A DNA stretch of 64,000 bases from Streptomyces novaecaesareae (lineage in GTDB: Bacteria; Actinomycetota; Actinomycetes; Streptomycetales; Streptomycetaceae), in assembly GCF_000716875.1 (NCBI RefSeq), contig NZ_JNWQ01000022.1, positions 21,207 through 85,206 on the forward strand, read 5' to 3'. The notes beneath the pieces are model-generated. The model had not been told where the DNA came from. It did not search any database and worked only from the letters and a program-made list of their open reading frames with translations. Shown piece by piece: positions 1 to 8,111 of this stretch; within the stretch, counting starts at the first letter, position 1; the number at the start of each line of letters is the position of its first letter. Made by a program: the position numbers and the translations under genes.

Positions 1-177
1 ATGCTGCACGAGGTCGGTGCGGACGCCCCCGCCTCCGCCTACCTCGGCCACCCCGGCTGGCCGGAGACCGTCCGGGCCGCCCGCGAGGCGCACGTCGCGC
101 TGGCCGCGGGCGACGGGGACGACCCGGACGCGGCCCCCAAGTCGCTGGACGTGCTGCGCATCCTCACCCAGGTCTGA
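1..177 (+). CDS. C-terminal end of an unidentified protein (partial)
   Basis: The frame is open from the first base and gives 58 residues ending in ...LDVLRILTQV before a TGA. The codons have the G/C-rich third positions of real genes in this window. The ATG at base 1 may be internal, because the gene probably begins upstream of the window. The tail is acidic (a DGDDPD stretch) and has no motif I recognise. It lies about 120 bp upstream of purU on the same strand, but nothing shows that the two are functionally linked. Confidence 0.55.
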   Translation: MLHEVGADAPASAYLGHPGWPETVRAAREAHVALAAGDGDDPDAAPKSLDVLRILTQV

Positions 178-298
178 CACCCGGGCCGGCTCCGGCGGAC
201 GGCGCCGTCCCGCAGTACGGGCAGCGGGGCGGCGGATGTCCAGGATGTGACACGCTGGACCGTCCACGCACGTCACGAGCTCAGAACGGGATACCCCA

Positions 299-1165
299 GT
301 GGAACAGCAGCCGGCCGGCGCCCAGTACGTCCTCACGCTGTCCTGCCCCGACAAGCAGGGCATCGTCCACGCTGTGTCCAGCTACCTCTTCATGACCGGC
401 TGCAACATCATCGACAGCCAGCAGTTCGGGGACGGCGACAGCGGACTCTTCTTCATGCGGGTGCACTTCTCCGCCCCCGAGACGGTCACCGCCGACAAGC
501 TGCGGGCCAGCTTCGCCGCGATCGGCGCCTCCTTCGCGATGGACTGGCAGATCCACCCGACCGAGCAGCGGATGCGGATCGTCCTCATGGTCAGCAAGTT
601 CGGGCACTGCCTGAACGACCTGCTCTACCGCACCCGGATCGGCGCCCTGCAGGTGGAGATCGCCGCGGTGGTCTCCAACCACACCGACCTGCAGGACCTG
701 ACCGAGAGCTACGGGATCCCCTTCCACCACATCCCGGTCACCAAGGACACCAAGGCGGAGGCCGAGCAGCGGCTGCTGGACCTCGTCGCCAAGGAGAACG
801 TCGAACTGGTCGTGCTGGCCCGCTACATGCAGGTGCTCTCCGACCAGCTGTGCACCGAGCTGTCCGGCCGGGTGATCAACATCCACCACTCCTTCCTGCC
901 GAGCTTCAAGGGCGCCAAGCCGTACCACCAGGCGCACGCCCGGGGCGTGAAGCTGATCGGCGCCACCGCGCACTACGTCACCGCCGACCTGGACGAGGGC
1001 CCGATCATCGAGCAGGAGGTGGCCCGGGTCACCCACGACGTCAGCCCGGACCAGCTGGTCGCGCTCGGCCGGGACGTCGAGTGCCAGGCGCTGGCCCGCG
1101 CGGTGAAGTGGCACAGCGAGCACCGGGTGCTGCTCGACGGCACCCGTACGGTCGTCTTCGCCTGA
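299..1165 (+). CDS. purU: Formyltetrahydrofolate deformylase
   Basis: A 288-residue protein with the usual PurU layout. An N-terminal ACT domain (about residues 8-85, beginning YVLTLSCPDKQGIVHAVS) is followed by a formyltransferase-fold domain (about 92-288). The catalytic signature INIHHSFLPSFKGAKPYHQA lies near residues 193-212, and the ATAHYVTADLDEGPII segment near 221-236 carries the active-site Asp. PurU hydrolyses 10-formyl-THF to THF and formate, balancing one-carbon pools and supplying formate for purine synthesis. The start is GTG. Length is normal for the family. A hairpin terminator follows, so it is probably monocistronic. Confidence 0.95.
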   Translation: MEQQPAGAQYVLTLSCPDKQGIVHAVSSYLFMTGCNIIDSQQFGDGDSGLFFMRVHFSAPETVTADKLRASFAAIGASFAMDWQIHPTEQRMRIVLMVSKFGHCLNDLLYRTRIGALQVEIAAVVSNHTDLQDLTESYGIPFHHIPVTKDTKAEAEQRLLDLVAKENVELVVLARYMQVLSDQLCTELSGRVINIHHSFLPSFKGAKPYHQAHARGVKLIGATAHYVTADLDEGPIIEQEVARVTHDVSPDQLVALGRDVECQALARAVKWHSEHRVLLDGTRTVVFA

Positions 1166-1175
1166 GCCGTGTGAC

Positions 1176-1202
1176 GGCGGCTGACAGTCGCCGTCAGCCG
1201 CC
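1176..1202. terminator. Hairpin between convergent genes
   Basis: GGCGGCTGAC (1176-1185) pairs perfectly with GTCAGCCGCC (1193-1202) across a 7-nt loop. It sits in the 64-bp gap between purU and the convergent anti-sigma gene and has no strong T tract, which is common for high-GC actinomycete terminators. Confidence 0.6.
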
Positions 1203-1229
1203 GACGGCTGCTGACAGCCGCTGACGGCG

Positions 1230-2456
1230 TCAGGGCCGCGACAGCAGCGGGAGCGCGTGCAGCACCTCGCGGATCGCGGCCCGGTCCCCGTGCTCGCCGA
1301 CCGGCAGCCGGTCCGGGTCGCGGTGGGCGGCGGCCAACTGGCAGAGCTCCAGGCCGTCCAGCACCATCGAGGCCACCGGCTCCCCGCCGGGCGACCACGA
1401 CTCCGGGCCGGTCGCTCCGGCGGTGACGTCCCCGCCGTCCAGCGGGACCAGCCACTCGCCGCCGCCCGGGCCGTCGACCATCAACCGCAGCCGCCGGGCG
1501 GCCGGCCCGTGCCCGGCCGGCGCCCCCACCGGTTGGGGCTGCGCCGCGCGCAGGCCGGCCAGTGCCCGGGGCAGCAGCCGGACCACCAGCTCCACCATCT
1601 GCCGCAGGTGCTGCGGCGCCGGCGGGTCGTACGGGTAGGCGACCGCCCGGGCCACGTCCTCGCCGTGCACGTAGCACTCGAAGGCGCGGTCCACGAAGGC
1701 GTCGCGCAGCGGCAGCACGGTGAAGCCGTAGTCGACCGGGGTGTTGCCCTGCGGGGCGAGCGCGGCACTGCGCACCAGGTCGTGGCTCTGCCGCCGCCAC
1801 CGGGCGCGCACCGACTGCGGCGGCAGGGCGCTCTGGGCGGCGAGCATCCGGGCGGTGCGCGCGGTGATCGCCGCGTACGGCCCGCCCTGCGCCGCGACGC
1901 GCGGCACCGGCCACGGCCCGGCCGGATCCTGCGGCGGCACCCGGCGTTCGGTCGGCGCGACACGTGCGGCCGGTCCGCCCGGTCCGCCCGGAGCGGTCGG
2001 CACCGGGTCGGGCAGGCCGAGGGCGAGCGCCAGGAAGCCGTCCACGGCGGCCAGGTGGCCGAGCACCTCGGCCGGGCGCAGCCGGTCGGATCCGCCGTGC
2101 CACGGCAGTTCGGCCACCTCCTGCCACTCCTCCGGGCCGAGGTCGCGCAGCAGCGCGTCGAGCTTGGCGGTCTCCGCCGTGTACGGCATCCCCCAGGCGG
2201 GGACGGGAAGTTCGGCCGGGCGGCGGGCCAGGCACCAGTCGAGCACCTGCTGGCGCAGCGAGCCGGGCTGGTCCAGCGGCTCGTCCAGGGAGAGCCAGCC
2301 GGCCGCCTCGTGCAGCCGGGCCGCCTCCTCGGCGCACTCCGGGCAGCCGCGCAGGTGCTGCTCCAACTCGGCGGCCTCGCGGGTCGGGCAGGCGCCGAGG
2401 GCCCAGGCGCCGAGCAGCGAGCGCAGGGCGTCGTGCTGCTCCTCAGTGCTGCTCAC
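1230..2456 (-). CDS. Zinc-finger anti-sigma factor fused to a mycothiol-dependent isomerase-like (MDMPI/DinB) domain
   Basis: 408 residues. The N-terminus has the zinc-binding anti-sigma signature: H34 in EQHLRGCPECA followed by C38 and C41 (HxxxCxxC), with another Cys near residue 23. A domain from about residue 90 onward resembles the N-terminal fold of mycothiol-dependent maleylpyruvate isomerases (LDALLRDLGPEEW..., then a HLAAVDGFLAL helix). There is no transmembrane segment, so it should act in the cytoplasm. The start codon overlaps the stop of the upstream ECF sigma gene by 4 bp, the classic arrangement for a cognate sigma/anti-sigma pair. A redox or thiol signal is an inference from the Zn ligands and the mycothiol-type domain. 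Confidence 0.8.
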   Translation of the reverse strand: MSSTEEQHDALRSLLGAWALGACPTREAAELEQHLRGCPECAEEAARLHEAAGWLSLDEPLDQPGSLRQQVLDWCLARRPAELPVPAWGMPYTAETAKLDALLRDLGPEEWQEVAELPWHGGSDRLRPAEVLGHLAAVDGFLALALGLPDPVPTAPGGPGGPAARVAPTERRVPPQDPAGPWPVPRVAAQGGPYAAITARTARMLAAQSALPPQSVRARWRRQSHDLVRSAALAPQGNTPVDYGFTVLPLRDAFVDRAFECYVHGEDVARAVAYPYDPPAPQHLRQMVELVVRLLPRALAGLRAAQPQPVGAPAGHGPAARRLRLMVDGPGGGEWLVPLDGGDVTAGATGPESWSPGGEPVASMVLDGLELCQLAAAHRDPDRLPVGEHGDRAAIREVLHALPLLSRP

Positions 2457-3100
2457 GTCTCCCCGTCCCCGGCCTCGTCCTGGCGGGCGCGCTCGTCGGT
2501 CGGTTCGCCGGTCGGTTCGCCGGTCGGGCCGTCGGTTGGTCCGTCGGTTGGTTCGCCGGTCGGTTCGTCGGCCAACTCGGTGGCCAGCAGCGCCAGTCCG
2601 AGCCGCATCCGCTGCTTGGCGGCCTGCTCGCTGATGCCGAGCAGTCGGGCCGTCTCCCGGTAGGTCCGGCCGTCGTAGTACGTCACCGCGATGGTCTCAC
2701 GCAGGGATCGGGGCAGGGAGTCGACCACGTACTGCATGCGTGCGGCGGTGGCCACGGCGCGGATCTCCGCCTCCGCGCCCAGGGTGTCGCAGTCCGGCCG
2801 TCGTTCGGCCGCGCGCCGCGCCCGCAGCCGTTCGACCGCACGCCGGTGGGTCAGTGTGCCGAGCCAGGAGCGCAGCGTGCCCCGGGCGGGGTCGAAGTCC
2901 TCGGGGTGCTCCCAGACATGGGCGAAGATCTCCCGGGTGAGCTGCCCGGCGGCGGCCTGATCGGCCAGTATCCGCCCGGCCAGGCCGTGCACCATCGGCG
3001 CGAGCTGGTCGTAGAGTTCGCCGAGCGCGGTCTCCTCGCCGCGCGCGAGGCGGCGCTGCAACTGCTCGTCCCAGCGCGGGGTCCGCTCCGGGGTGGCCAT
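2453..3100 (-). CDS. ECF-family RNA polymerase sigma factor
   Basis: 215 residues from ATG at 3100 with an upstream GGAGGG ribosome site; the frame is open further upstream but has no comparable site. Sigma region 2 (LYDQLAPMVHGLAGRILAD, then FAHVWEHPEDFD) and region 4 (LPRSLRETIAVTYYDGRTY, then ETARLLGISEQAAKQRMR) are clear. The C-terminus ends in a repetitive tail of (D/G)EPT and DGPT units, encoded by imperfect 12-bp repeats at about 2490-2575. The downstream gene overlaps by 4 bp and is its probable anti-sigma factor. The promoter targets cannot be read from this window. Confidence 0.88.
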   Translation of the reverse strand: MATPERTPRWDEQLQRRLARGEETALGELYDQLAPMVHGLAGRILADQAAAGQLTREIFAHVWEHPEDFDPARGTLRSWLGTLTHRRAVERLRARRAAERRPDCDTLGAEAEIRAVATAARMQYVVDSLPRSLRETIAVTYYDGRTYRETARLLGISEQAAKQRMRLGLALLATELADEPTGEPTDGPTDGPTGEPTGEPTDERARQDEAGDGET

Positions 3101-3661
3101 CGGGAACCACCCTCCTGCCCGGGGTCGCTGGCTTACCCAACGGTATCTTGCGGCCGGAGCGCGGCGGAGGCAATCGAGCAAAAAACGGAACCCTTCCTCG
3201 CGGATCGTCGGCGAGGGGACGGGGCGTCACATCGGCGCTGTTCGAGAGCCGTTGGACATATGTCGCACGGGTGGTTCGCGAGTGGCGGGCGGGGCACCCG
3301 GGGTGTCCGGCGGTAGGTTCGCGCCCAGGGCGTGTCCGAGGTGGGTCGGCCCGGGCCGGACGAGCGCCGGTGCGAGGCTCGCGAGCGTGAGCGGGACAGT
3401 ATGCACTGCCCTGTCCCCCGATCGCCGGAATATGCCCGAAGCGCTTGCCGCGGTCCGCCCGCCCGCCCATCCTGAGGCGTATTCGTGTCGCGGCCGGTGC
3501 GCGACCGACGGGTCGGCGCGGACGAGTGGGCGCGGGTGGACGGCCCGGGCGGACGCCCGGGTGCGGCTCGGGTGGCGCCGGGCGGAGTGCGAAGGCCCGC
3601 CGGCCGGTCGATCCGGCCCGATCGGGACTTAGGCCGAACTGCGAGTGCGGGTGGTGGAGCG
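3101..3661. other. 561-bp gene-free region between divergent regulators
   Basis: I find no convincing coding frame here. It should hold the promoters of the sigma/anti-sigma operon (leftward) and the HATPase gene (rightward). Two dyads stand out: a perfect 10-bp palindrome GACATATGTC at 3255-3264, and GGGACAG at 3393-3399 pairing with CTGTCCC at 3411-3417. No promoter could be assigned with confidence. Confidence 0.4.
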
Positions 3662-4135
3662 GTGCAGGTTCTTCAGGTACAGCTTGCGGTGCAGGCGGAC
3701 CCCGCCGAGGTCGGCCGGGCCCGTCGGTGGGTGCGCTCGCGGCTGTTGAACCACGGGGTGGACCCGGACGCGCCGATGGCCGAGACGGTGGTGCTGGTGG
3801 TCTCGGAGCTGGTGACCAACGCCGTGGTGCACACCGGCTGTCCGGCCGTGCTGCGGCTCTGCCTGCCGGTGACCGAGGACGCGCGGGAGGGCGGGCCGGC
3901 CGTCCCGCTGCGGGTGGAGGTCGCCGACGCGAGCGAGACGGCCCCGGCCCCGCGGCACGCCGGGGCGGACGAGGACGCGACCAACGGGCGCGGCCTGGAG
4001 CTGGTCGAGCTGCTCTGCGAACGCTGGGGCTGGTACCCGGACGGCTCGGGCAAGCGGGTCTGGTGCGAGATCGGCGCGGACGCCCGCCCGGCCGATCCGC
4101 TGGCGGACGTGGACTGGGCGGCTTTGGCGCAATAG
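3662..4135 (+). CDS. ATP-binding anti-sigma regulatory protein (RsbW/SpoIIAB-type HATPase)
   Basis: 157 residues from GTG 3662, preceded by a GGAG site; the upstream frame is open but has no conserved content. The N box of GHKL ATPases is visible as SELVTNAVVHT, followed by a long loop and the G-box-like NGRGLELVELLCERWGW. This small family is very common in streptomycetes, and most members are serine kinases or anti-sigma factors acting in partner-switching pathways. No STAS-domain anti-anti-sigma partner or SigB-type sigma factor is adjacent, so its partner is unknown. Confidence 0.82.
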   Translation: MQVLQVQLAVQADPAEVGRARRWVRSRLLNHGVDPDAPMAETVVLVVSELVTNAVVHTGCPAVLRLCLPVTEDAREGGPAVPLRVEVADASETAPAPRHAGADEDATNGRGLELVELLCERWGWYPDGSGKRVWCEIGADARPADPLADVDWAALAQ

Positions 4136-4552
4136 CGGCTTCCGCGGCGGCCGGCGGCCCGTGGCGATCACCGGCCGAAAGGTGACGCAACCATTCCGAA
4201 TTTCTGACTACCCATTGACGTGACGTATCCGACTGATCACGCTTGGGTGCGGCTCTCCGTTGCGAGGGGACGCCGAGGGGACGTCCGTCCACCGCCGCGG
4301 TTCCGCTGTCCAGGGGGATCGTGTCAGCGAAGGGGCCGCGGACTGCCGGTCGCGGACCGCTCCTCGGCGAGTGCGGAGGCCGCGGCGCGGGTTCAGGGCC
4401 CGCGTGTCGCGGTTGGATGGCGGCCTGTCGTTCCGTGCTCGGGGTGCACGCGGCCTGCCGCCATCCACTGCGCCGCCCGGCGCGCCGCCGGGCCACGGCG
4501 ATATCCGGCCACCGCCTCGGCCGGCGTCCATATGAGCCGAGCCGGGGCCGTC
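4136..4552. other. 417-bp region between convergent genes, no gene seen
   Basis: The HATPase gene and the GlxA-type gene converge here. Several frames lack stops, but their codon use is not coding-like. A somewhat AT-richer patch lies at 4190-4240, with a TTGACG-like element near 4214 and no matching -10. No clear terminator hairpin was found. Confidence 0.35.
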
Positions 4553-5524
4553 CTACTGCGGGACGGTGCGGAAGGTGCGCCGGTAGGCACTCGGTGCCAC
4601 GTCGAGCCGGCCGCGCAGCTGCAGCCGCAGCGAGGCGGCGGTGCCGAAGCCGGACTCCCGGGCGACCTGGTCGATCGTCAGATCGGTCCGTTCCAGCAGT
4701 TGGCGGGCCCGCTCGGTGCGCTGGGTGGTGATCCACTGACCCGGGCTGGCGCCGGTCTCCTCGCGGAAGCGCCGGGTGAAGGTCCGTACGCTCATGCCCG
4801 CCCGGTCGGCGAGCAGGCGCAGGGCGAGCGGCTGGTCCAGGTGCTCCAGCGCCCAGGCGCGCACCGCGGCGGTGCCGGGGCCCTCGGCGTCCACCGGGCT
4901 CGGGGCCTCCACGTACTGCTTCTGGCCGCCCTCGCGCCACGGCGGTACCAGGCAGTTGCGGGCCACCGCGTTGGCCACCGCACTGCCGTGGTCGCGCCGC
5001 ACCACGTGCAGGCAGAGGTCCACCCCGGCGGCCACCCCGCCGGAGGTGAGGATGTCGCCGTCGTCGGTGTAGAGCACGTCGGGGTCGAGCAGCACCCGGG
5101 GGAACAGCTGGGCGAAGCGCTCGGTGTAGCGCCAGTGCGTGGTGGCCGGGCGGCCGTCCAGCAGTCCGGCGGCGGCCAGGATGAACGAGCCGGTGCAGAT
5201 CGACACCAGCCGGGTGCCGGGCCGGATCCGGGCCAGCGCGGCGGCCAGCGCCGGGGTGAAGCAGGCGTCGGGGGCGGACGGCCTGGAGTCGGCGGAGGCC
5301 GGGATCACCACCGTGTCGGCCCGCTCCAGCAGTTCGGGCCCGTGGTCCACCATGACCTTGAAGTCGGCGCTGGTGGCGATCGGCCGCCCGTCCAGCGTGC
5401 AGGTGGCCACCTCGTAGAGGCGTTGTCCGGCCGAGTCCTTGGCGCCGCCGAAGATGCGGGCGGGGATGGCGAGTTCGAAGGCGATCACGCCCTCCAGGGC
5501 GAGTACCGCGACCAGGTGTGCCAT
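4553..5524 (-). CDS. GlxA-family transcriptional regulator (DJ-1/PfpI domain plus AraC HTH)
   Basis: 323 residues. The N-terminal DJ-1/PfpI-like domain (about 1-195) includes the nucleophile-elbow region VSICTGSFILAAAGLLDGR and TTHWRYTERF. The C-terminal AraC double helix-turn-helix (about 215-320) shows LALRLLADRAGMSVRTFTRRF, then GFGTAASLRLQLRGRLDVAPSAYRR. The family regulates metabolism or secondary-metabolite genes, usually without known enzyme activity. It is transcribed divergently from an MFS transporter across 120 bp, so it may control that gene and itself. The ligand is unknown. Confidence 0.9.
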   Translation of the reverse strand: MAHLVAVLALEGVIAFELAIPARIFGGAKDSAGQRLYEVATCTLDGRPIATSADFKVMVDHGPELLERADTVVIPASADSRPSAPDACFTPALAAALARIRPGTRLVSICTGSFILAAAGLLDGRPATTHWRYTERFAQLFPRVLLDPDVLYTDDGDILTSGGVAAGVDLCLHVVRRDHGSAVANAVARNCLVPPWREGGQKQYVEAPSPVDAEGPGTAAVRAWALEHLDQPLALRLLADRAGMSVRTFTRRFREETGASPGQWITTQRTERARQLLERTDLTIDQVARESGFGTAASLRLQLRGRLDVAPSAYRRTFRTVPQ

Positions 5525-5644
5525 GGGGTCCCCTCGGGTGTCGGTGGGTGCGGATCAGCGTACGCCCGGTCGTGGCCCGATTCTTGCGAAAGCTGTCATT
5601 CAGGCCACTCGTCGGGAGCCCGGCCGCCCGGAACACTCGTTCGC

Positions 5645-7009
5645 GTGACCGAACGCAGCGCCCTCACCCCCACACCCGTCCCCGATCCGACCGACTCCGA
5701 TCCGACCGGCTCCGAGCGGCCCGCCCCGGCCGGGCGCCCCCGGGTGCACTACGCCTGGGTGGTGGCCGGGGTCTCCCTGCTCGTCCTGCTCGGCTCGGCC
5801 GGCTTCCGCTCCACCCCGAGCCTGATGATGGACGCCCTGCACAACGAGTTCGGCTGGTCGCTGGGGACGATCTCCAGCGCCACCTCCGTCAACCTGACCC
5901 TCTACGGCCTCACCGCCCCCTTCGCCGCCGCCCTGATGGACAGGTTCGGGGTGCGCCTGGTGGTGGTCTGCGCGCTGCTGACCATCTCGGTCGGCTCCGG
6001 GCTCACCATGCTGATGCGCGAGCCCTGGCAACTGGTGCTCTGCTGGGGCGTGCTGGTCGGCCTCGGCAGCGGCTCGATGGCCGGCGCCTTCGCCACCACC
6101 ATCACCGGCCGGTGGTTCCGGGCCCGCCAGGGCCTGGTCACCGGAGTGCTGACCGCCGCGGGCGCGGCGGGCAACCTGGTCTTCCTGCCGGTCGGTGCCT
6201 GGCTGGTGGAGCAGCACGGCTGGCGCTCGGCCGTGGTCGTGGTCTCGCTCGCCGCCAGCGCCGTCGCAGTCCCCGTCCTGGTGCTGATGCGCGAGCGGCC
6301 CGCCGACATCGGCCTGCTCCCGTACGGCGCGACCGAGGAGCCTCCGGCCCCGGTCTCCGACGGTCGCGCCCTGGCCCGCACGCTGCGGGTGCTGCGCGGC
6401 GCCGCCCGCAGCCGGGCGTTCTGGCTGCTGGCCGGCTCCTTCGCGATCTGCGGCGCCACCACCGCCGGCCTGGTCGGCACCCACTTCATCCCGGCCGCGC
6501 ACGACCACGGCATGCCGGTCACCACCGCTGCGAGCCTGCTCGCCCTGATCGGCGTCTTCGACGTGCTCGGCACCGTCTTCAGCGGCTGGCTCACCGACCG
6601 GGTCGACTCCCGGGTGCTGCTGACCGTCTACTACGGGCTGCGCGGGCTGTCCCTGCTCCTGCTGCCGCAGCTGCTGGCCGGCTCGCTGCAGCCGCCGATC
6701 CTCGCCTTCGTGATCTTCTACGGCCTGGACTGGGTCGCCACCGTGCCGCCGACCGTCGCGCTGTGCCGCCGGCACTTCGGCGAGGACGCCCCGATCGTCT
6801 TCGGCTGGGTGCTCGCCAGCCACCAGATCGGCGCGGCCGTCGTCGCCGGGCTGGCGGGCCTGGCCCGCGACGCGCTCGGCAACTACGACCTGACCTGGTA
6901 CGGCGCCGGGGCGCTGTGCGCGGTCGCGGTCGGGCTCTGCCTGGCGCTGCGCCCCGACCGCCCGGGCGGTGCCGGCGGCACCGTGAAGGCTGTCGGTGCG
7001 GAAGCCTAG
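5645..7009 (+). CDS. MFS transporter
   Basis: 454 residues from GTG 5645. A Pro/Thr/Ser-rich N-terminal tail of about 35 residues precedes 12 predicted transmembrane helices. The MFS loop 2-3 motif appears as DRFGVRLVVV, and the second-half equivalent as WLTDRVDSRVLL. Overall it resembles the oxalate/formate-antiporter-like (OFA) or monocarboxylate branch (HYAWVVAGVSLLVLL start). Substrate unknown. The ribosome site is weak and the gene may be leaderless. The divergent GlxA-type regulator is the natural candidate controller. Confidence 0.87.
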   Translation: MTERSALTPTPVPDPTDSDPTGSERPAPAGRPRVHYAWVVAGVSLLVLLGSAGFRSTPSLMMDALHNEFGWSLGTISSATSVNLTLYGLTAPFAAALMDRFGVRLVVVCALLTISVGSGLTMLMREPWQLVLCWGVLVGLGSGSMAGAFATTITGRWFRARQGLVTGVLTAAGAAGNLVFLPVGAWLVEQHGWRSAVVVVSLAASAVAVPVLVLMRERPADIGLLPYGATEEPPAPVSDGRALARTLRVLRGAARSRAFWLLAGSFAICGATTAGLVGTHFIPAAHDHGMPVTTAASLLALIGVFDVLGTVFSGWLTDRVDSRVLLTVYYGLRGLSLLLLPQLLAGSLQPPILAFVIFYGLDWVATVPPTVALCRRHFGEDAPIVFGWVLASHQIGAAVVAGLAGLARDALGNYDLTWYGAGALCAVAVGLCLALRPDRPGGAGGTVKAVGAEA

Positions 7010-7018
7010 GCTCGCCCC

Positions 7019-7546
7019 ATGGCGCTCACCTTCACCCTGGACCCGAAGCTCGACCCCGATCTGCGGACGGACATCGTCCGGCTGTGGGCCGACGTCACCA
7101 ACGCCGGCGGGGCGGTCGGCTTCGTGGCGCCGGTCACCGAGGACGAGGTCTGGGACACCGCCGACCGCCAGTTCGCCGGGGTCGGGCCGGACGGCCCGGA
7201 CCGGCTGCTGGCCGCCCACGACGGCGACACCGGCCGGCTGGTCGGCGTGCTGTTCTTCGAGTCCATGCAGTTCGAACCGATGGAGCACTGGCGGATGCTC
7301 AAGCGGGTCATGGTGCACCCCGACTGCCAGGGCCGCGGCCACGGTGCCCGACTGCTCGCCGAGGCCGAGCGGGTGGCCCGGGAGTGGGGGCTGGAGGCGC
7401 TGCGGCTCACCGCGCGCGGCGGCCTGGGGCTGGAGCAGTTCTACGCCCGCAGCGGCTACCGTGAGGTCGGCCGGGTGCCGGCCGCGATCCGGGTCGCCCC
7501 CGGGGACGACCGCGACGACATCACCATGTGGCTCGACCTTCGCTGA
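7019..7546 (+). CDS. GNAT-family N-acetyltransferase
   Basis: 175 residues. The acetyl-CoA-binding motif A is VMVHPDCQGRGHGARLLAEAE (R/QxxGxG/A pattern, about residues 99-120), followed by a GLEQFYARSGYREVG segment typical of GNAT motif B. It begins 9 bp after the MFS stop, so the two may be co-transcribed. The substrate cannot be inferred. Confidence 0.85.
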   Translation: MALTFTLDPKLDPDLRTDIVRLWADVTNAGGAVGFVAPVTEDEVWDTADRQFAGVGPDGPDRLLAAHDGDTGRLVGVLFFESMQFEPMEHWRMLKRVMVHPDCQGRGHGARLLAEAERVAREWGLEALRLTARGGLGLEQFYARSGYREVGRVPAAIRVAPGDDRDDITMWLDLR

Positions 7547-7722
7547 TCCCGGGCCCAACTGGCGGGAACGGCCGGGGCGGAAACGGCCGGGGCGGGCGAC
7601 CGGCCCTCCTCGCCCGGCTTCGAGCAGGAGGGGCCCGGGCCGCGTCGGCCGTCAGGCATGCTTGACTGGAGGACCCGCCCCGCGCCAGGACCCGCCCCGC
7701 GCAACGAGAAGGATGTGTTCCA

Positions 7723-8067
7723 GTGAGCAGCAACGGCCCGGATAAGTCGCACGCCACGCTCCGCTACACCTCCCTGCGGGTCAGCATCTTCCTCGGCTGC
7801 CTGCTGGTGGCCCTGCTGCTCGGGCACTTCCAGGTCATCCCGGTCAGCGGCGAGGCCGGTGTGATCTTCCTCTTCCTGCTGGCCGCGGTCGCCTCCGCGC
7901 CGCTCAGCTACGCCCTGCTGGGCAAGCAGCGCGACGAGATGTCGGCCCAGATCAGCGGCAAGGTCTCCGGGCTGCGCAGCCGTACCGCCGAGCGGATCGC
8001 CGCGCAGAACGCCGAGGAGGACGCCGCCGACGACGCCGCCCGCGCGGCCGCCGCCGGGCAGAACTGA
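7723..8067 (+). CDS. DUF4229-type small membrane protein
   Basis: 114 residues from GTG 7723 with a GAAGGA-like site. Two transmembrane helices (about 17-36 and 44-67) are followed by a cytoplasmic tail that is rich in Ala and Asp/Glu at the end (NAEEDAADDAARAAAAGQN). Size and layout match the actinobacterial DUF4229 family, whose function is unknown. The gap to the previous gene contains a 14-bp direct repeat (GGCGGAAACGGCCG-like, 7562-7595). Confidence 0.75.
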   Translation: MSSNGPDKSHATLRYTSLRVSIFLGCLLVALLLGHFQVIPVSGEAGVIFLFLLAAVASAPLSYALLGKQRDEMSAQISGKVSGLRSRTAERIAAQNAEEDAADDAARAAAAGQN

Positions 8068-8111
8068 TCCCGGCCCACCTCCCCGCCCGCCGAGCCCCCG
8101 CCGCAGCCGCC

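Noticed and set aside
2697..5636. A stop-free 979-codon frame on the minus strand
   Set aside because: It runs antisense to or in the wrong frame of the sigma, HATPase and GlxA-type genes. High GC makes such stop-free shadows common, and its product is low-complexity Arg/Pro/Gly sequence.
4220..5644. In-frame extension upstream of the first MFS transporter
   Set aside because: It lies antisense to the GlxA-type gene and has no membrane or family features. GTG 5645 gives a normal MFS length.
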